Assembly (NCBI GenBank): GCA_030684645.1
Contig: JAUXUF010000179.1
Span: 104,279-141,625 of the forward strand
DNA from: Bacteroidota bacterium
GTDB lineage: Bacteria > Bacteroidota > Bacteroidia > Bacteroidales > Prolixibacteraceae
Direction of reading: 5' to 3'
DNA: 37,347 bases
Positions 8,386-16,305 of this stretch are shown piece after piece; position 1 is the stretch's first letter, and each line of letters starts with the position of its first letter. Under the pieces are notes generated by a model. That model was not told the DNA's origin and made no database searches. It worked only from the letters and a program-made list of their open reading frames with translations. A program made the translations under genes and the position numbers.

Positions 8386-9573
8386 TCAAATAATACCGAG
8401 AGATTTTCCGACTTTTATAAATGCATCAACGGCCTGATCAATCTGGGATTTGGTGTGAGCTGCTGACAACTGTACCCTGATTCGGGCCCGGCCTTTTGGA
8501 ACAACCGGAAATACAAATCCAATCACGTAAATACCTTCTTTAAGCAATTCATCGGCAAATCTGACAGCCAGAGGAGCATCGTAAATCATTACCGGCACAA
8601 TGGCTGTGGTACCTTTTACCAAATCAAATCCGGCAGCTTCCATTTTTCCACGGAAATAAACAGCATTTTCCATAGTCCGTGAAGGAAGTTCCGCCGATCC
8701 CGTGAGCATTTCGAGCACTTTCATTGTAGCGCCAACAGTGGCCGGAGCCAGTGTATTCGAGAATAAATAGGGTCTGGAACGTTGTCGAAGCATCTCGATA
8801 ATTTCTTTTCGACCCGAGGTACAGCCACCGTTTCCACCACCAAGCGCTTTTCCAAAGGTTGTAGTGATGATGTCAATCTTTCCGAGAAGTCCGAAATGTT
8901 CGGATGTTCCTCTTCCTGTTTTTCCGATATAACCCGATGCATGCGATTCGTCAACCATGACCAGGGCATCATATTTTTCACACAACTCAACTATTTCAGG
9001 AAGCCGGGCCAGATCGCCATCCATCGAGAAAACACCATCAGTGACCACCATTCGGTATTTCAGCGACTGCGATTCTTTCAGACAGTTTTCGAGTTCAGTC
9101 GTATCAGAATGTTTGTAACGGGCACGTTGCGCTTTGCACAACCTCACCCCATCGATGATGGAAGCATGATTGAGTTCGTCTGAAATAATAATACTGTCTT
9201 CACCAAGCAGTGGTTCGAAAACACCACCATTGGCATCAAAGGCGGCACAATATAAAATGGTATCTTCTGTACCCAAAAATTCTGACACTTTTTGTTCGAG
9301 TTCTTTATGAATTTGTTGTGTGCCACAAATAAAACGGACCGATGAAAGGCCAAAACCCCAGTTGTCCATGGTTTGCTGAGCAGCCTTAACAACTTCTGGG
9401 TGGTTGGCCAATCCAAGGTAATTGTTGGCACAAAAATTTAAAACCAGTTTATTGCCCGCAACCGTGATCTGTGAACTTTGTGACGAAGTGATAATCCGTT
9501 CGGTTTTATACAAACCTTGTTCTTTTAATTCGCGGAGTGTTTGTGCTAAATCTTGCTGTATTTTTCCGTACAT
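8386..9573 (-). CDS. kbl: Glycine C-acetyltransferase (2-amino-3-ketobutyrate CoA ligase)
   Basis: The 395-residue protein matches the alpha-oxoamine synthase family over its whole length. NFCANNYLGLANHP (46-59) is the N-terminal signature, D208, E209 and H211 in MVDESHASG hold the pyridoxal phosphate, and K242 in TTTFGKALGGGNGG is the Schiff-base lysine. The enzyme cleaves 2-amino-3-oxobutanoate with CoA into glycine and acetyl-CoA, the second step of threonine breakdown. BioF and serine palmitoyltransferase are related, but the segments NFCANNYLGLA, SVRFICGTQ and GGCTSGRKEIIE fit Kbl best. It is transcribed away from a broken alcohol-dehydrogenase-type gene, which may once have supplied or paralleled the first step. 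Length and residues are intact. Confidence 0.93.
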   Translation of the reverse strand: MYGKIQQDLAQTLRELKEQGLYKTERIITSSQSSQITVAGNKLVLNFCANNYLGLANHPEVVKAAQQTMDNWGFGLSSVRFICGTQQIHKELEQKVSEFLGTEDTILYCAAFDANGGVFEPLLGEDSIIISDELNHASIIDGVRLCKAQRARYKHSDTTELENCLKESQSLKYRMVVTDGVFSMDGDLARLPEIVELCEKYDALVMVDESHASGYIGKTGRGTSEHFGLLGKIDIITTTFGKALGGGNGGCTSGRKEIIEMLRQRSRPYLFSNTLAPATVGATMKVLEMLTGSAELPSRTMENAVYFRGKMEAAGFDLVKGTTAIVPVMIYDAPLAVRFADELLKEGIYVIGFVFPVVPKGRARIRVQLSAAHTKSQIDQAVDAFIKVGKSLGII

Positions 9574-9737
9574 GTTGCGAAGGTTATATTTTATTACAAA
9601 GTAATGGATTCATCCACGTAAAAAAAGTGATAAAAAACAGTCGCGGATATTTAAAATAAATCGGCAATTCAATCAGTATCATCATTTTTTTTCATTATTT
9701 GGCTGTTATTTTCCGGAAAATTCAAAAGAGTGATGCT

Positions 9738-10363
9738 ATGAAAACACTGGTTTTGACCGGAATCCGGAAAATTGAAATGATTAACAGGCCTCAACCGGAG
9801 GTCAGGAGTCCTGATGATGTTCTGATCAGGATAAAACCGTCGGTATTTTTGGCGCCGGACCAATCGGTCTTTCGGTATTAATGGTACTGAAAACCATGCG
9901 GCCCGGTCCTATTTTCTGTATCGAACCTTTAGAATACAGACGCGTAAAAGCACTCAAATCAGGAGCAAACTATTCCATTCATCCATTCGAGACTGACCCT
10001 TTTGAATCAATCCGTGAAATGGAACCTCAATTATTGGATATTGTTTTCGAATGCAGCGGCCAGCAGAAAGCAGTTGATGATGCCACAAAGGTTCTGAAAC
10101 CGGGAAGGAAACTGGTCTTAATCGGAATTCCTCCGGAAGGAAAATATGTTTTTGACATGGATTTGATGCGCAGGAAAGAGATTTCCATTCAAAATATCCG
10201 CAGGCAAAATCATTGTATCGAAAAAGCTATAAAACTCATTGAATCCGGATTGCAGGTTGACCTAATGGTTACCCATCATTTTCAGCCTGAAAAGACACAA
10301 CAGGCATTTGAAATAGTTGCAAATTATCAGGATAGCGCGATCAAGGCCATGATCGATTTTTGA
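9738..10363 (+). pseudogene. Zinc-type (MDR) alcohol/polyol/threonine dehydrogenase with internal deletion and frameshift
   Basis: The ATG at 9738 opens MKTLVLTGIRKIEMINRPQP...DVLIRIK, the normal N-terminus of medium-chain zinc dehydrogenases. Near 9830-9840 the sequence jumps straight to KTVGIFGAGPIGLSVLMVLK in another frame, which is the GxGxxG start of the NAD-binding domain. From there the frame runs to the stop at 10363 with family-typical text (DIVFECSGQQKAVDDA, KPGRKLVLIGIPPEGK). The zinc-binding catalytic part, roughly 130 codons including the expected GxCGSD segment, is missing. A deletion that also shifted the frame has therefore inactivated the gene. Whether the ancestor was threonine 3-dehydrogenase or a sorbitol-type enzyme cannot be settled; its position next to kbl makes threonine dehydrogenase tempting. 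An in-frame ATG at 9881 would give only 160 residues of the coenzyme domain. Confidence 0.85.
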
Positions 10364-10407
10364 TGACAATATTTTTTTACTAAGATTGCAGAAGAAAGGT
10401 CAAAATT

Positions 10408-10440
10408 ATTGCACAAAAAATAGATTTTCATTTATATTCG
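10408..10440 (+). promoter_or_regulatory. Possible Bacteroidota-type promoter for the acidic-tail gene
   Basis: ATTG at 10408-10411 and TATATTCG at 10433-10440 resemble the -33 (TTTG) and -7 (TAnnTTTG) elements of the primary Bacteroidota sigma factor, 21 bp apart. They lie 52 bp before the next start codon. The same octamer occurs before the permease gene at 17562. Only the pattern supports this. Confidence 0.35.
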
Positions 10441-10492
10441 CCATTGAAAATTTATTCATTTTTTTCATATCATTGCACTAAAATCTTTATCA

Positions 10493-10900
10493 ATGAATCC
10501 AAGTAAGCCCAGAGTAATTAAGGACTATGACAAACTTGATCCGGAAATTCAAGAGAAAATTAAACTTGAGTACCCAAGCGGATATAGTGAAAACCTAATT
10601 TATTTCAACAATAAAGAGGGCAAGCGGGTAAGTGCGTTGCCGTTCGAAACCGACGATAAATACTATCTGGTCAGGATGACCATCTATGAGGCGGAAAAAA
10701 TTATCGAGGAAGATGATGATTACGACAGTTCAGGATCACTCAAGGATAGCGCCAAAGAAGAATACAAGAGTAAATATGGCGACGATGACATCCTTGCTGA
10801 GGAGGCTGATATCAATGAAATTGACGATGTAGCTGATGATGACTTCGACGACGATGACGATTTCGATAATGACGAGGCTGGTGATGATGACGATGATTAA
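10493..10900 (+). CDS. Conserved Bacteroidota protein with a poly-acidic C-terminal tail
   Basis: This 135-residue soluble protein has two parts. Residues 1-70 form a compact conserved region (RVIKDYDKLDPEIQEKIKL, GKRVSALPFETDDKYYLVRM). From about residue 73 it becomes strongly acidic and ends in a run of aspartates. There is no signal peptide or membrane segment. I recognise the pattern from small hypothetical proteins widespread in Bacteroidota, some labelled DNA primase in databases without good reason; I see no primase motif. The tail suggests binding to basic surfaces such as ribosomal or nucleic-acid-binding proteins, but this is inference. It stands alone, convergent with rnhB, with an 84-bp gap between the two stop codons. 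Confidence 0.8.
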   Translation: MNPSKPRVIKDYDKLDPEIQEKIKLEYPSGYSENLIYFNNKEGKRVSALPFETDDKYYLVRMTIYEAEKIIEEDDDYDSSGSLKDSAKEEYKSKYGDDDILAEEADINEIDDVADDDFDDDDDFDNDEAGDDDDD

Positions 10901-10984
10901 TCGTTCAGGAATTAATCTCTAATTGTTGTTTATTTTAAAACGTTTGCAATCACAAATCTATAATCCTTAATTTTCTGGAGATAT

Positions 10985-11593
10985 TCAGAAATCGAGTCTG
11001 AATTGGTCGCCCTGATTGGAAAATGTTTTTCGGTGATAAGGCGTAATCCCGATTTCCCTGACTACTTTCCGGTGGTGTAACGTTGGATATCCCTTGTTTT
11101 TATCCCAGTCGTATTGCGGAAATTCAGAATGAATGGCATGCATGTAGTCGTCACGGTAAGTTTTAGCCAGAACTGAAGCCGCAGCGATGGATAAATATTT
11201 GCCATCTCCTTTTACAACACATGTATGCGGAATCTCTTTATAAGCTTTAAACCGGTTGCCGTCAATAATCAAATGTTCCGGCCTCAGGCTAAGTTGGTCG
11301 ATGGCATGGTGCATCGCCAAAAACGAAGCATTTAGAATATTGATCCGGTCAATCTCCTGATTATCAACAATTCCAACAGCAAAAGCCAAGGCCTGTCCTT
11401 CTATGATCGGACGAAGTGCATTCCGTTGTTTTTCTGTCAGTTTTTTTGAATCGTTCAGAATTTCATTTTCAAAATCTGGGGGAAGAATTACTGCGGCTGC
11501 ATACACAGGGCCGGCCAAACACCCGCGTCCAGCTTCATCACAACCAGCCTCAATCTTATTATCAAGCAAAAAGAGTAGAAGTTTTTCTTTCAT
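10985..11593 (-). CDS. rnhB: Ribonuclease HII
   Basis: The 202-residue protein has the complete RNase HII pattern. D19 and E20 in [22 protein letters not shown] are the first catalytic metal ligands, [11 protein letters not shown] follows at 47-57, D111 in LIIDGNRF is the third acidic residue, and [21 protein letters not shown] carries the fourth. It cuts the RNA strand of RNA-DNA hybrids, including single ribonucleotides placed in DNA. Length is normal for the family. It lies 43 bp downstream of the beta-lactamase gene on the same strand, though no functional link is expected. Confidence 0.96.
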   Translation of the reverse strand: MKEKLLLFLLDNKIEAGCDEAGRGCLAGPVYAAAVILPPDFENEILNDSKKLTEKQRNALRPIIEGQALAFAVGIVDNQEIDRINILNASFLAMHHAIDQLSLRPEHLIIDGNRFKAYKEIPHTCVVKGDGKYLSIAAASVLAKTYRDDYMHAIHSEFPQYDWDKNKGYPTLHHRKVVREIGITPYHRKTFSNQGDQFRLDF

Positions 11594-11636
11594 AGATTTT
11601 AATTGACTACCTGAAATACGGAACTTATGTCTATTC

Positions 11637-12449
11637 TTACATCAGGCCCATCGATTTGAAAACCAATTCGGTAATTCCGCGTCGGCTTTCCTTGAATTTC
11701 TCCGTATTTTCGATTTCAGACTCCACATTGCAAACATAGAACCATACATTTCCGTTTTCTTCCAGATAACCGATATACCAACCGATATTCTTACCATCCT
11801 GAACGGTCATTCCGGTTTTTCCCCTGAAAATCCATTTATCAGTCTGTTTCAGAATGATCAGCTTCTTCACCAGATTGACATTCTCCTGTGAAAAAGGCAA
11901 TTTATTGGTATAAAAATGCAATAAAAAATTCATCTGTTCCCACGGAGTTATCCGCGAATCTCCCCAAAGCCAGAAACGATCGATCGTTTCTTTAGTGATG
12001 TTCATGCGTCCGTAATCCGAATCATCAACCATTTCTTTCATTCTATCCGGACCGATACGTCGGGCTACCTCTTGAAAATAGGGCACCACAGAGTATTGAA
12101 TGGCACTGGCAAGCGTATGGTCTCTATTCCAGGCATCTTCAGTCCTGACAACACTATCCCACGGAATGACCATGTTTTCATCGGTAATCACTCCGGTTTC
12201 GAGACCAATCAGGGCATTTAGGATTTTAAAGGTTGAGGCAGGCAGATATCCTTGTTCGCACCGGTTAGAATTGTAAATCTGGTACAAGTCATTTTTCAGG
12301 TTGTACATGATAAAACAGCCTTCCACACCATATTCTTCGAAAAAAGGCTTAAAGTTTGGAGATACATCTTTAGCAGGTTTTACAGTACAGCTCCCCATGC
12401 CGATAAATATGAACAGAAAGACTCCTAATTTATAAAGTTTCGCCTGCAT
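11637..12449 (-). CDS. Class D (OXA-type) beta-lactamase lipoprotein
   Basis: The protein has 270 residues and a lipoprotein-like signal (GMGSC, Cys21). All three class D active-site elements are present: S72-T-F-K75 in [16 protein letters not shown]120-V-V122 in YSVVPYF, and K211-T-G in [13 protein letters not shown] at 162-165 corresponds to the omega-loop tryptophan region. Class D enzymes hydrolyse penicillins and sometimes oxacillin or carbapenems through an acyl-serine and a carboxylated lysine. BlaR- or MecR-type sensors share this domain, but here there is no membrane metalloprotease part, so an enzyme is more likely. No transposon, integron or regulator flanks it, which suggests a resident chromosomal gene. 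Its drug spectrum cannot be read from sequence. Confidence 0.9.
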   Translation of the reverse strand: MQAKLYKLGVFLFIFIGMGSCTVKPAKDVSPNFKPFFEEYGVEGCFIMYNLKNDLYQIYNSNRCEQGYLPASTFKILNALIGLETGVITDENMVIPWDSVVRTEDAWNRDHTLASAIQYSVVPYFQEVARRIGPDRMKEMVDDSDYGRMNITKETIDRFWLWGDSRITPWEQMNFLLHFYTNKLPFSQENVNLVKKLIILKQTDKWIFRGKTGMTVQDGKNIGWYIGYLEENGNVWFYVCNVESEIENTEKFKESRRGITELVFKSMGLM

Positions 12450-12478
12450 AAAAGTAATTTCGAAATTTGAACATCAAT

Positions 12479-12506
12479 AAAAAAAGGAGCAGCGAAAGCC
12501 ACTCCT
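12479..12506 (-). terminator. Intrinsic terminator of the POT transporter gene
   Basis: On the minus strand AGGAGTGGC pairs with GCTGCTCCT (two wobble pairs) around a four-base loop and is followed by a run of seven T. It lies 70 bp after the stop codon of the peptide transporter gene and just upstream of the beta-lactamase gene, so it should keep the two transcripts apart. Confidence 0.75.
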
Positions 12507-12575
12507 TCAAAAGTATATTTTTTATCGATTGGTTGTTCCAGTTATATGCAGTCGCAAAACACAAAAAACCTCAAA

Positions 12576-14126
12576 TTATTTCGCAACCCGTTCAAGCCAC
12601 TTCAACATAAATATCATGGTAAACATTGAAATAGTACAAGCAACGACAAATAAAGTCCAGGTCATCCAAATTGGAATAGTCGTATAAAGAACGGCGCCCA
12701 CAAATAATAATGAATTTCCGATTGCAGTAGCTCCAAGCCATCCACCCTGCATTACACCTTGGTATTGCGGGGGAGCAACTTTAGAAACAAACGAAATTCC
12801 AAGTGGGCTAATAAATAACTCGGCTACCGTTAGAATAAAATAAGTAAGAATTAGCAGAAATGGAGTTACTTTTAAGCTTTCGGCCAACGGAACGCCGCCT
12901 TCTTCAGGATTGATGGCAGAATGCAAAGGAAGATTGCTAAAATATGAACCAATTGCCATTACAAGGAAGGCAATTGCAGCAATGAACATACCTATAGCAA
13001 TTTTTCGGGGTGTAGAAGGTTCTTTACCATTTCTCCTCAACCAGCCAAAGAAGGCTAAAACGAGCGGAGTAAGAAATACTACAAAGAACGGATTGATGGA
13101 TTGGAAAATTTCTGCACCTTGCAAAGTCAGGCTACCTAAAGAAACTTTCATATTGCTTAAATCCGTATATTCTTTTGCAAATAATGTCAGGGTTAATCCA
13201 TTTTGATGAAATGAAAGCCAAAAGAAAATGGCAACCCCAAAAACTGCAAATAATGCGGATAAACGTTGTTTAACTTCTTTTATGTCCATTTGAATGGTAT
13301 CCGGATCAAGTGCTGCTCCTGATGTAACCACTTTTTTCGCATTTGGAAAGTTTTTCTTATTCACCATATAGATAACCAAAGAAATGGCCATGGCAAATAT
13401 GGCAACTCCAAAAGCGTAATGAAATCCTGTGGTAAATACATTCAAATAATCCTTAGCAAATACTGTCATGTCAGTAACAGGTGTGGCACTAACCTTAGTT
13501 GCCATTTGAGTAAATGATTCAGAAGCTACTGAGTTAATGGTTCCATCTAGGTGAGCATGACACAATGAAGGAAGATCGGCATTGTATTGAAAACCATGTT
13601 TCCCCAGCCACCAGTTGCGAACACCAATTGCGGCAAGCGGAGCGAAAATGGCTCCTACATTAATAAACATATAGAACAATGAAAAACCCGAGTCTCTCAT
13701 TTTTCCATATTCAGGACTATCATACATTTGTCCAACCAAAGCTTGCAAATTTCCTTTAAACAAACCATTGCCAAAAGCGATTACAAACAATCCGATACAT
13801 GTTAATGTCAGAAAAAGAACTTTGTTCGGAGTGGGTGTTGGAGAAGGAATCGCGATAAGAAAATAGCCAATTGCCATCAATACTAAACCAGTCAGAATTG
13901 TTCCTTTATAGTTTCTGGTTTTGTCGGCAATCAGCCCTCCAACAAATGCCAAAATGTAAATTGAAAAGTAAAAGATGGAATAAATAATTCCGGCATTTAC
14001 ACCTGACAAACCAAATTTAGCCTGTAAAAATAGCACGAGTATCGCCATCATGGTATAAAAACCAAAGCGTTCTCCCATATTCGCCAAAGCCGCTGCTAAT
14101 AATCCCCTTGGGTGTTGTTTAAACAT
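12576..14126 (-). CDS. POT/PTR-family proton-coupled di-/tripeptide transporter
   Basis: This 516-residue integral membrane protein has about 12-14 hydrophobic helices. The first helix carries E19-R20 in GERFGFYTMM, the proton-coupling ERF.YY signature of the family, and GGLIADKTRNYKGTI follows TM2, the conserved MFS loop. Helix 4 has GNGLFKGNLQALVGQMY, matching the GNGLFKPN family motif. The family imports di- and tripeptides with protons. A loop of about 50 residues (190-235) separates the two halves and is longer than in simple bacterial members but usual in Bacteroidota homologues. It forms its own transcription unit with a clear terminator. Peptide use is also suggested by the PepD gene further along, though the genes are not linked in an operon. 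Confidence 0.93.
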   Translation of the reverse strand: MFKQHPRGLLAAALANMGERFGFYTMMAILVLFLQAKFGLSGVNAGIIYSIFYFSIYILAFVGGLIADKTRNYKGTILTGLVLMAIGYFLIAIPSPTPTPNKVLFLTLTCIGLFVIAFGNGLFKGNLQALVGQMYDSPEYGKMRDSGFSLFYMFINVGAIFAPLAAIGVRNWWLGKHGFQYNADLPSLCHAHLDGTINSVASESFTQMATKVSATPVTDMTVFAKDYLNVFTTGFHYAFGVAIFAMAISLVIYMVNKKNFPNAKKVVTSGAALDPDTIQMDIKEVKQRLSALFAVFGVAIFFWLSFHQNGLTLTLFAKEYTDLSNMKVSLGSLTLQGAEIFQSINPFFVVFLTPLVLAFFGWLRRNGKEPSTPRKIAIGMFIAAIAFLVMAIGSYFSNLPLHSAINPEEGGVPLAESLKVTPFLLILTYFILTVAELFISPLGISFVSKVAPPQYQGVMQGGWLGATAIGNSLLFVGAVLYTTIPIWMTWTLFVVACTISMFTMIFMLKWLERVAK

Positions 14127-14260
14127 ATTCTCAATTTTTAAGATTAATAAAAGGTTTGTGTGTTGTAAGGTTTTGTAATTCTGACAAATATAATCAAGTT
14201 ATTTACCTTGCAATTGGAGATAAGTCATGTTTCGAAGCAGTTTGCTGAGATCAAATAAGC

Positions 14261-14461
14261 CTACAACGATAGTAATGAATTCTTATTACTATCAGAATAA
14301 TAGGATTTTAGAACCAGCGGAAAGTCAGGATAAGTCTCCTCGAACTTTTTATATTTTGATTTTGAAAAAGCCTTTTCGTCAAACTTACATTCGATGGCAA
14401 AACCTTTTTGGAACTCCGTACTGACAACAAAATCAACTTCATTACCATCGGCAGTTTCCAT
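14261..14461 (-). pseudogene. C-terminal remnant of a DUF4143-type AAA ATPase
   Basis: The 66 residues METADGNEVDFVVSTEF... followed by AIECKFDEKAFSKSKYKKF match the end of AAA+ ATPases with a C-terminal DUF4143 nuclease-like domain, where G-EVDFV and IE-K are the conserved strands. Those proteins normally have 380-420 residues, so the whole ATPase part is missing. An in-frame stop lies five codons upstream of the first methionine. The remnant sits in a 525-bp gap (14127-14651) between the POT and nnr genes that otherwise has only the short direct repeats described next. It is decayed and not expected to be made. Confidence 0.65.
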
Positions 14462-14473
14462 CTTAAATGAAAT

Positions 14474-14525
14474 TTATCCGATATTTTTCATTTGGCAAAT
14501 GAATATTATCCGATATTTTTCATTT
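14474..14525. repeat. 20-bp direct repeats with adjoining inverted copy
   Basis: The 20-bp sequence TTATCCGATATTTTTCATTT occurs at 14474-14493 and again at 14506-14525, a period of 32 bp. An imperfect inverted copy, GTAAAAAATATCG, follows at 14529-14543 or so. They lie immediately upstream of the DUF4143 remnant on its coding strand. They could be operator sites of the lost gene or footprints of the event that removed it. Confidence 0.6.
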
Positions 14526-14651
14526 ACGAAGTAAAAAATATCGAAAATTAAGGATTGCATTTATTGCCCTTCCGCAATTTTTTCACGTGTTCATCATCTT
14601 TATTCGCTCAGGCAAGCTATATTTTGTAATTTTAGCTCAAATCTGAGAAGC

Positions 14652-16160
14652 ATGAAACTATTTACTTGCCAGCAAATCGCAGAAATTGATCAGCTAACCA
14701 TGAAATTGGAACCCATTCCGTCGATTGACCTGATGGAACAGGCTTCGGGACAGGTGGCTGACTGGATCATTCAAAACATTGGGAACGACCGGTCCTTCTC
14801 CGTTTTTGCCGGACCGGGAAACAATGGCGGCGATGCCCTGGCTGTTGCCCGAATGCTGGCCTGGGCACACTTCAATTGCACGGTTTACCTGACCAGCTTT
14901 GGGCATGAACTGAAAGGCGATCCGGCCATCAACTGGCAACGTCTGGAAGAACAAAACAAGGTCGTATTGAAAAGAATTGATTCGGAAGATTCGATTCCGG
15001 ATATTTCGGCTGAAACTAATGTTATTGATGGATTATTCGGCTCCGGATTAAACAAGCCACTTGAAGGATTGGCGAAATTAATTGTGCAGAAAATAAATCA
15101 GTCGGGAGCAAAGGTCATTTCTATTGATATTCCAAGTGGACTTTTCGGAGAAGACAATTCTCAAAATGATTTATCCGGAGTAATCAGGGCAAGCCAAACG
15201 CTTACCTTCCAATTCCCTAAGCTGAGTTTTCTTTTTCCTGAAAACAACCAGCTCGTCGGTGATTTGGAGGTTTTGCCCATCGGATTACATCCGGAAGCCA
15301 TCAGCCTGACTGAAAGCAAGTATTTTTACCTGACCAAAGAGTTTATTTCAGGAAAAATTACAAAGCGCGATAAGTTTTCGCACAAAGGCACCTATGGACA
15401 TGCCCTGCTGATCGCCGGAAGTTATGGTAAAATGGGCGCAGCGGTTTTGGCATCAAAAGCTTGTTTACGTTCTGGCGTGGGTTTGCTAACCTCTCACGTC
15501 CCGCGCCTGAGCTACGAAATCATTCAAAATTCTGTTCCTGAAGCCATGACTTCCATCGATGCATCCGATCTGATATTTACCGGATTCCCTGATCTAAATA
15601 CCTTTTCAGCAGTTGGGATTGGTCCCGGGCTCGATAAAAAATCAGCCTCTCAGGATGCTTTTAAAAAGCTGCTCGATGCAAAACCAAATAAAATGGTTAT
15701 CGATGCCGATGCCATTAATATTTTGTCTGAAAATCAGGATTGGTATGGGCTTCTGCCTGAAAATGCCATCCTGACCCCACATCCCAAAGAATTTGAGCGA
15801 TTGGCAGGTCCATCAGCAAATTCATTTGAGCGTTTACAAATTCAGCTCCGGTTTTCAGCAAAATACAAAGTCATCGTGGTAGTAAAAGGAGCTCATACCT
15901 GCATTACTTTTCCGGACGGACGTGCCTTTTTCAACAGTACGGGTAACCCGGGAATGGCTACCGGCGGCAGTGGCGATGTGTTAACCGGTATAATCCTTGG
16001 GTTGCTGGCCCAGAATTATCCTCCGGAAGAGGCAGCACTCATTGGAGTTTACCTTCACGGGCTTGCCGGAGACCTTGCTGCGGAACAATTCGGACAACAT
16101 GCATTGATCGCCGGAGATATAATAAATCAGATCGGAACAGCTTTTCTGCGGCTCGGATAA
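14652..16160 (+). CDS. nnr: Bifunctional NAD(P)H-hydrate epimerase / ADP-dependent NAD(P)H-hydrate dehydratase
   Basis: The 502-residue protein joins two repair enzymes. Residues 1 to about 215 form the YjeF_N epimerase (VFAGPGNNGGDALAVARML, SIDIPSGLFGED). Residues from about 235 form the ribokinase-like dehydratase (KGTYGHALLIAGSYGKMGAA, VIDADAINIL, ILTPHPKEFERL, NPGMATGGSGDVLTGI). Together they turn damaged hydrated NADH and NADPH back into active cofactors, using ADP for the dehydration. Both halves look complete and the length is normal. The gene is followed after 36 bp by a large palindrome and then by the DUF4831 gene. A tract rich in A and T just upstream (TATATTTTGTAATTTTAGC) may hold its promoter. 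Confidence 0.96.
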   Translation: MKLFTCQQIAEIDQLTMKLEPIPSIDLMEQASGQVADWIIQNIGNDRSFSVFAGPGNNGGDALAVARMLAWAHFNCTVYLTSFGHELKGDPAINWQRLEEQNKVVLKRIDSEDSIPDISAETNVIDGLFGSGLNKPLEGLAKLIVQKINQSGAKVISIDIPSGLFGEDNSQNDLSGVIRASQTLTFQFPKLSFLFPENNQLVGDLEVLPIGLHPEAISLTESKYFYLTKEFISGKITKRDKFSHKGTYGHALLIAGSYGKMGAAVLASKACLRSGVGLLTSHVPRLSYEIIQNSVPEAMTSIDASDLIFTGFPDLNTFSAVGIGPGLDKKSASQDAFKKLLDAKPNKMVIDADAINILSENQDWYGLLPENAILTPHPKEFERLAGPSANSFERLQIQLRFSAKYKVIVVVKGAHTCITFPDGRAFFNSTGNPGMATGGSGDVLTGIILGLLAQNYPPEEAALIGVYLHGLAGDLAAEQFGQHALIAGDIINQIGTAFLRLG

Positions 16161-16196
16161 TATTTTGGCTATTTTTGGGTTTTTAATTACGATGAA

Positions 16197-16272
16197 AACC
16201 ACATAGTCACATAGAACACATAGAAATTATGGAATAAGGGAAAAACTATGTGACCTATGTGTCTATGTGGTT
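16197..16272. repeat. Large imperfect palindrome built of CACATAG units
   Basis: Bases 16197-16223 and 16246-16272 are inverted copies matching at 24 of 27 positions around a 22-base spacer. Each arm is itself made of three CACATAG-like units. The element fills the gap between nnr and the DUF4831 gene and would form a very stable hairpin in RNA. It may end the nnr transcript or be a remnant of an inverted-repeat cassette that lost its cargo. Confidence 0.75.
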
Positions 16273-16305
16273 CAAACAAAACAGAAACCAATTAAAATTT
16301 CGACA

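Noticed and set aside
11637-12449. BlaR/MecR-type sensor instead of an enzyme
   Set aside because: There is no N-terminal membrane metalloprotease domain and the protein has the length of a stand-alone class D enzyme.
16267-16305. Earlier in-frame start of the DUF4831 gene
   Set aside because: It begins inside the palindrome arm and would place 13 polar residues before the signal peptide; ATG 16306 is better.
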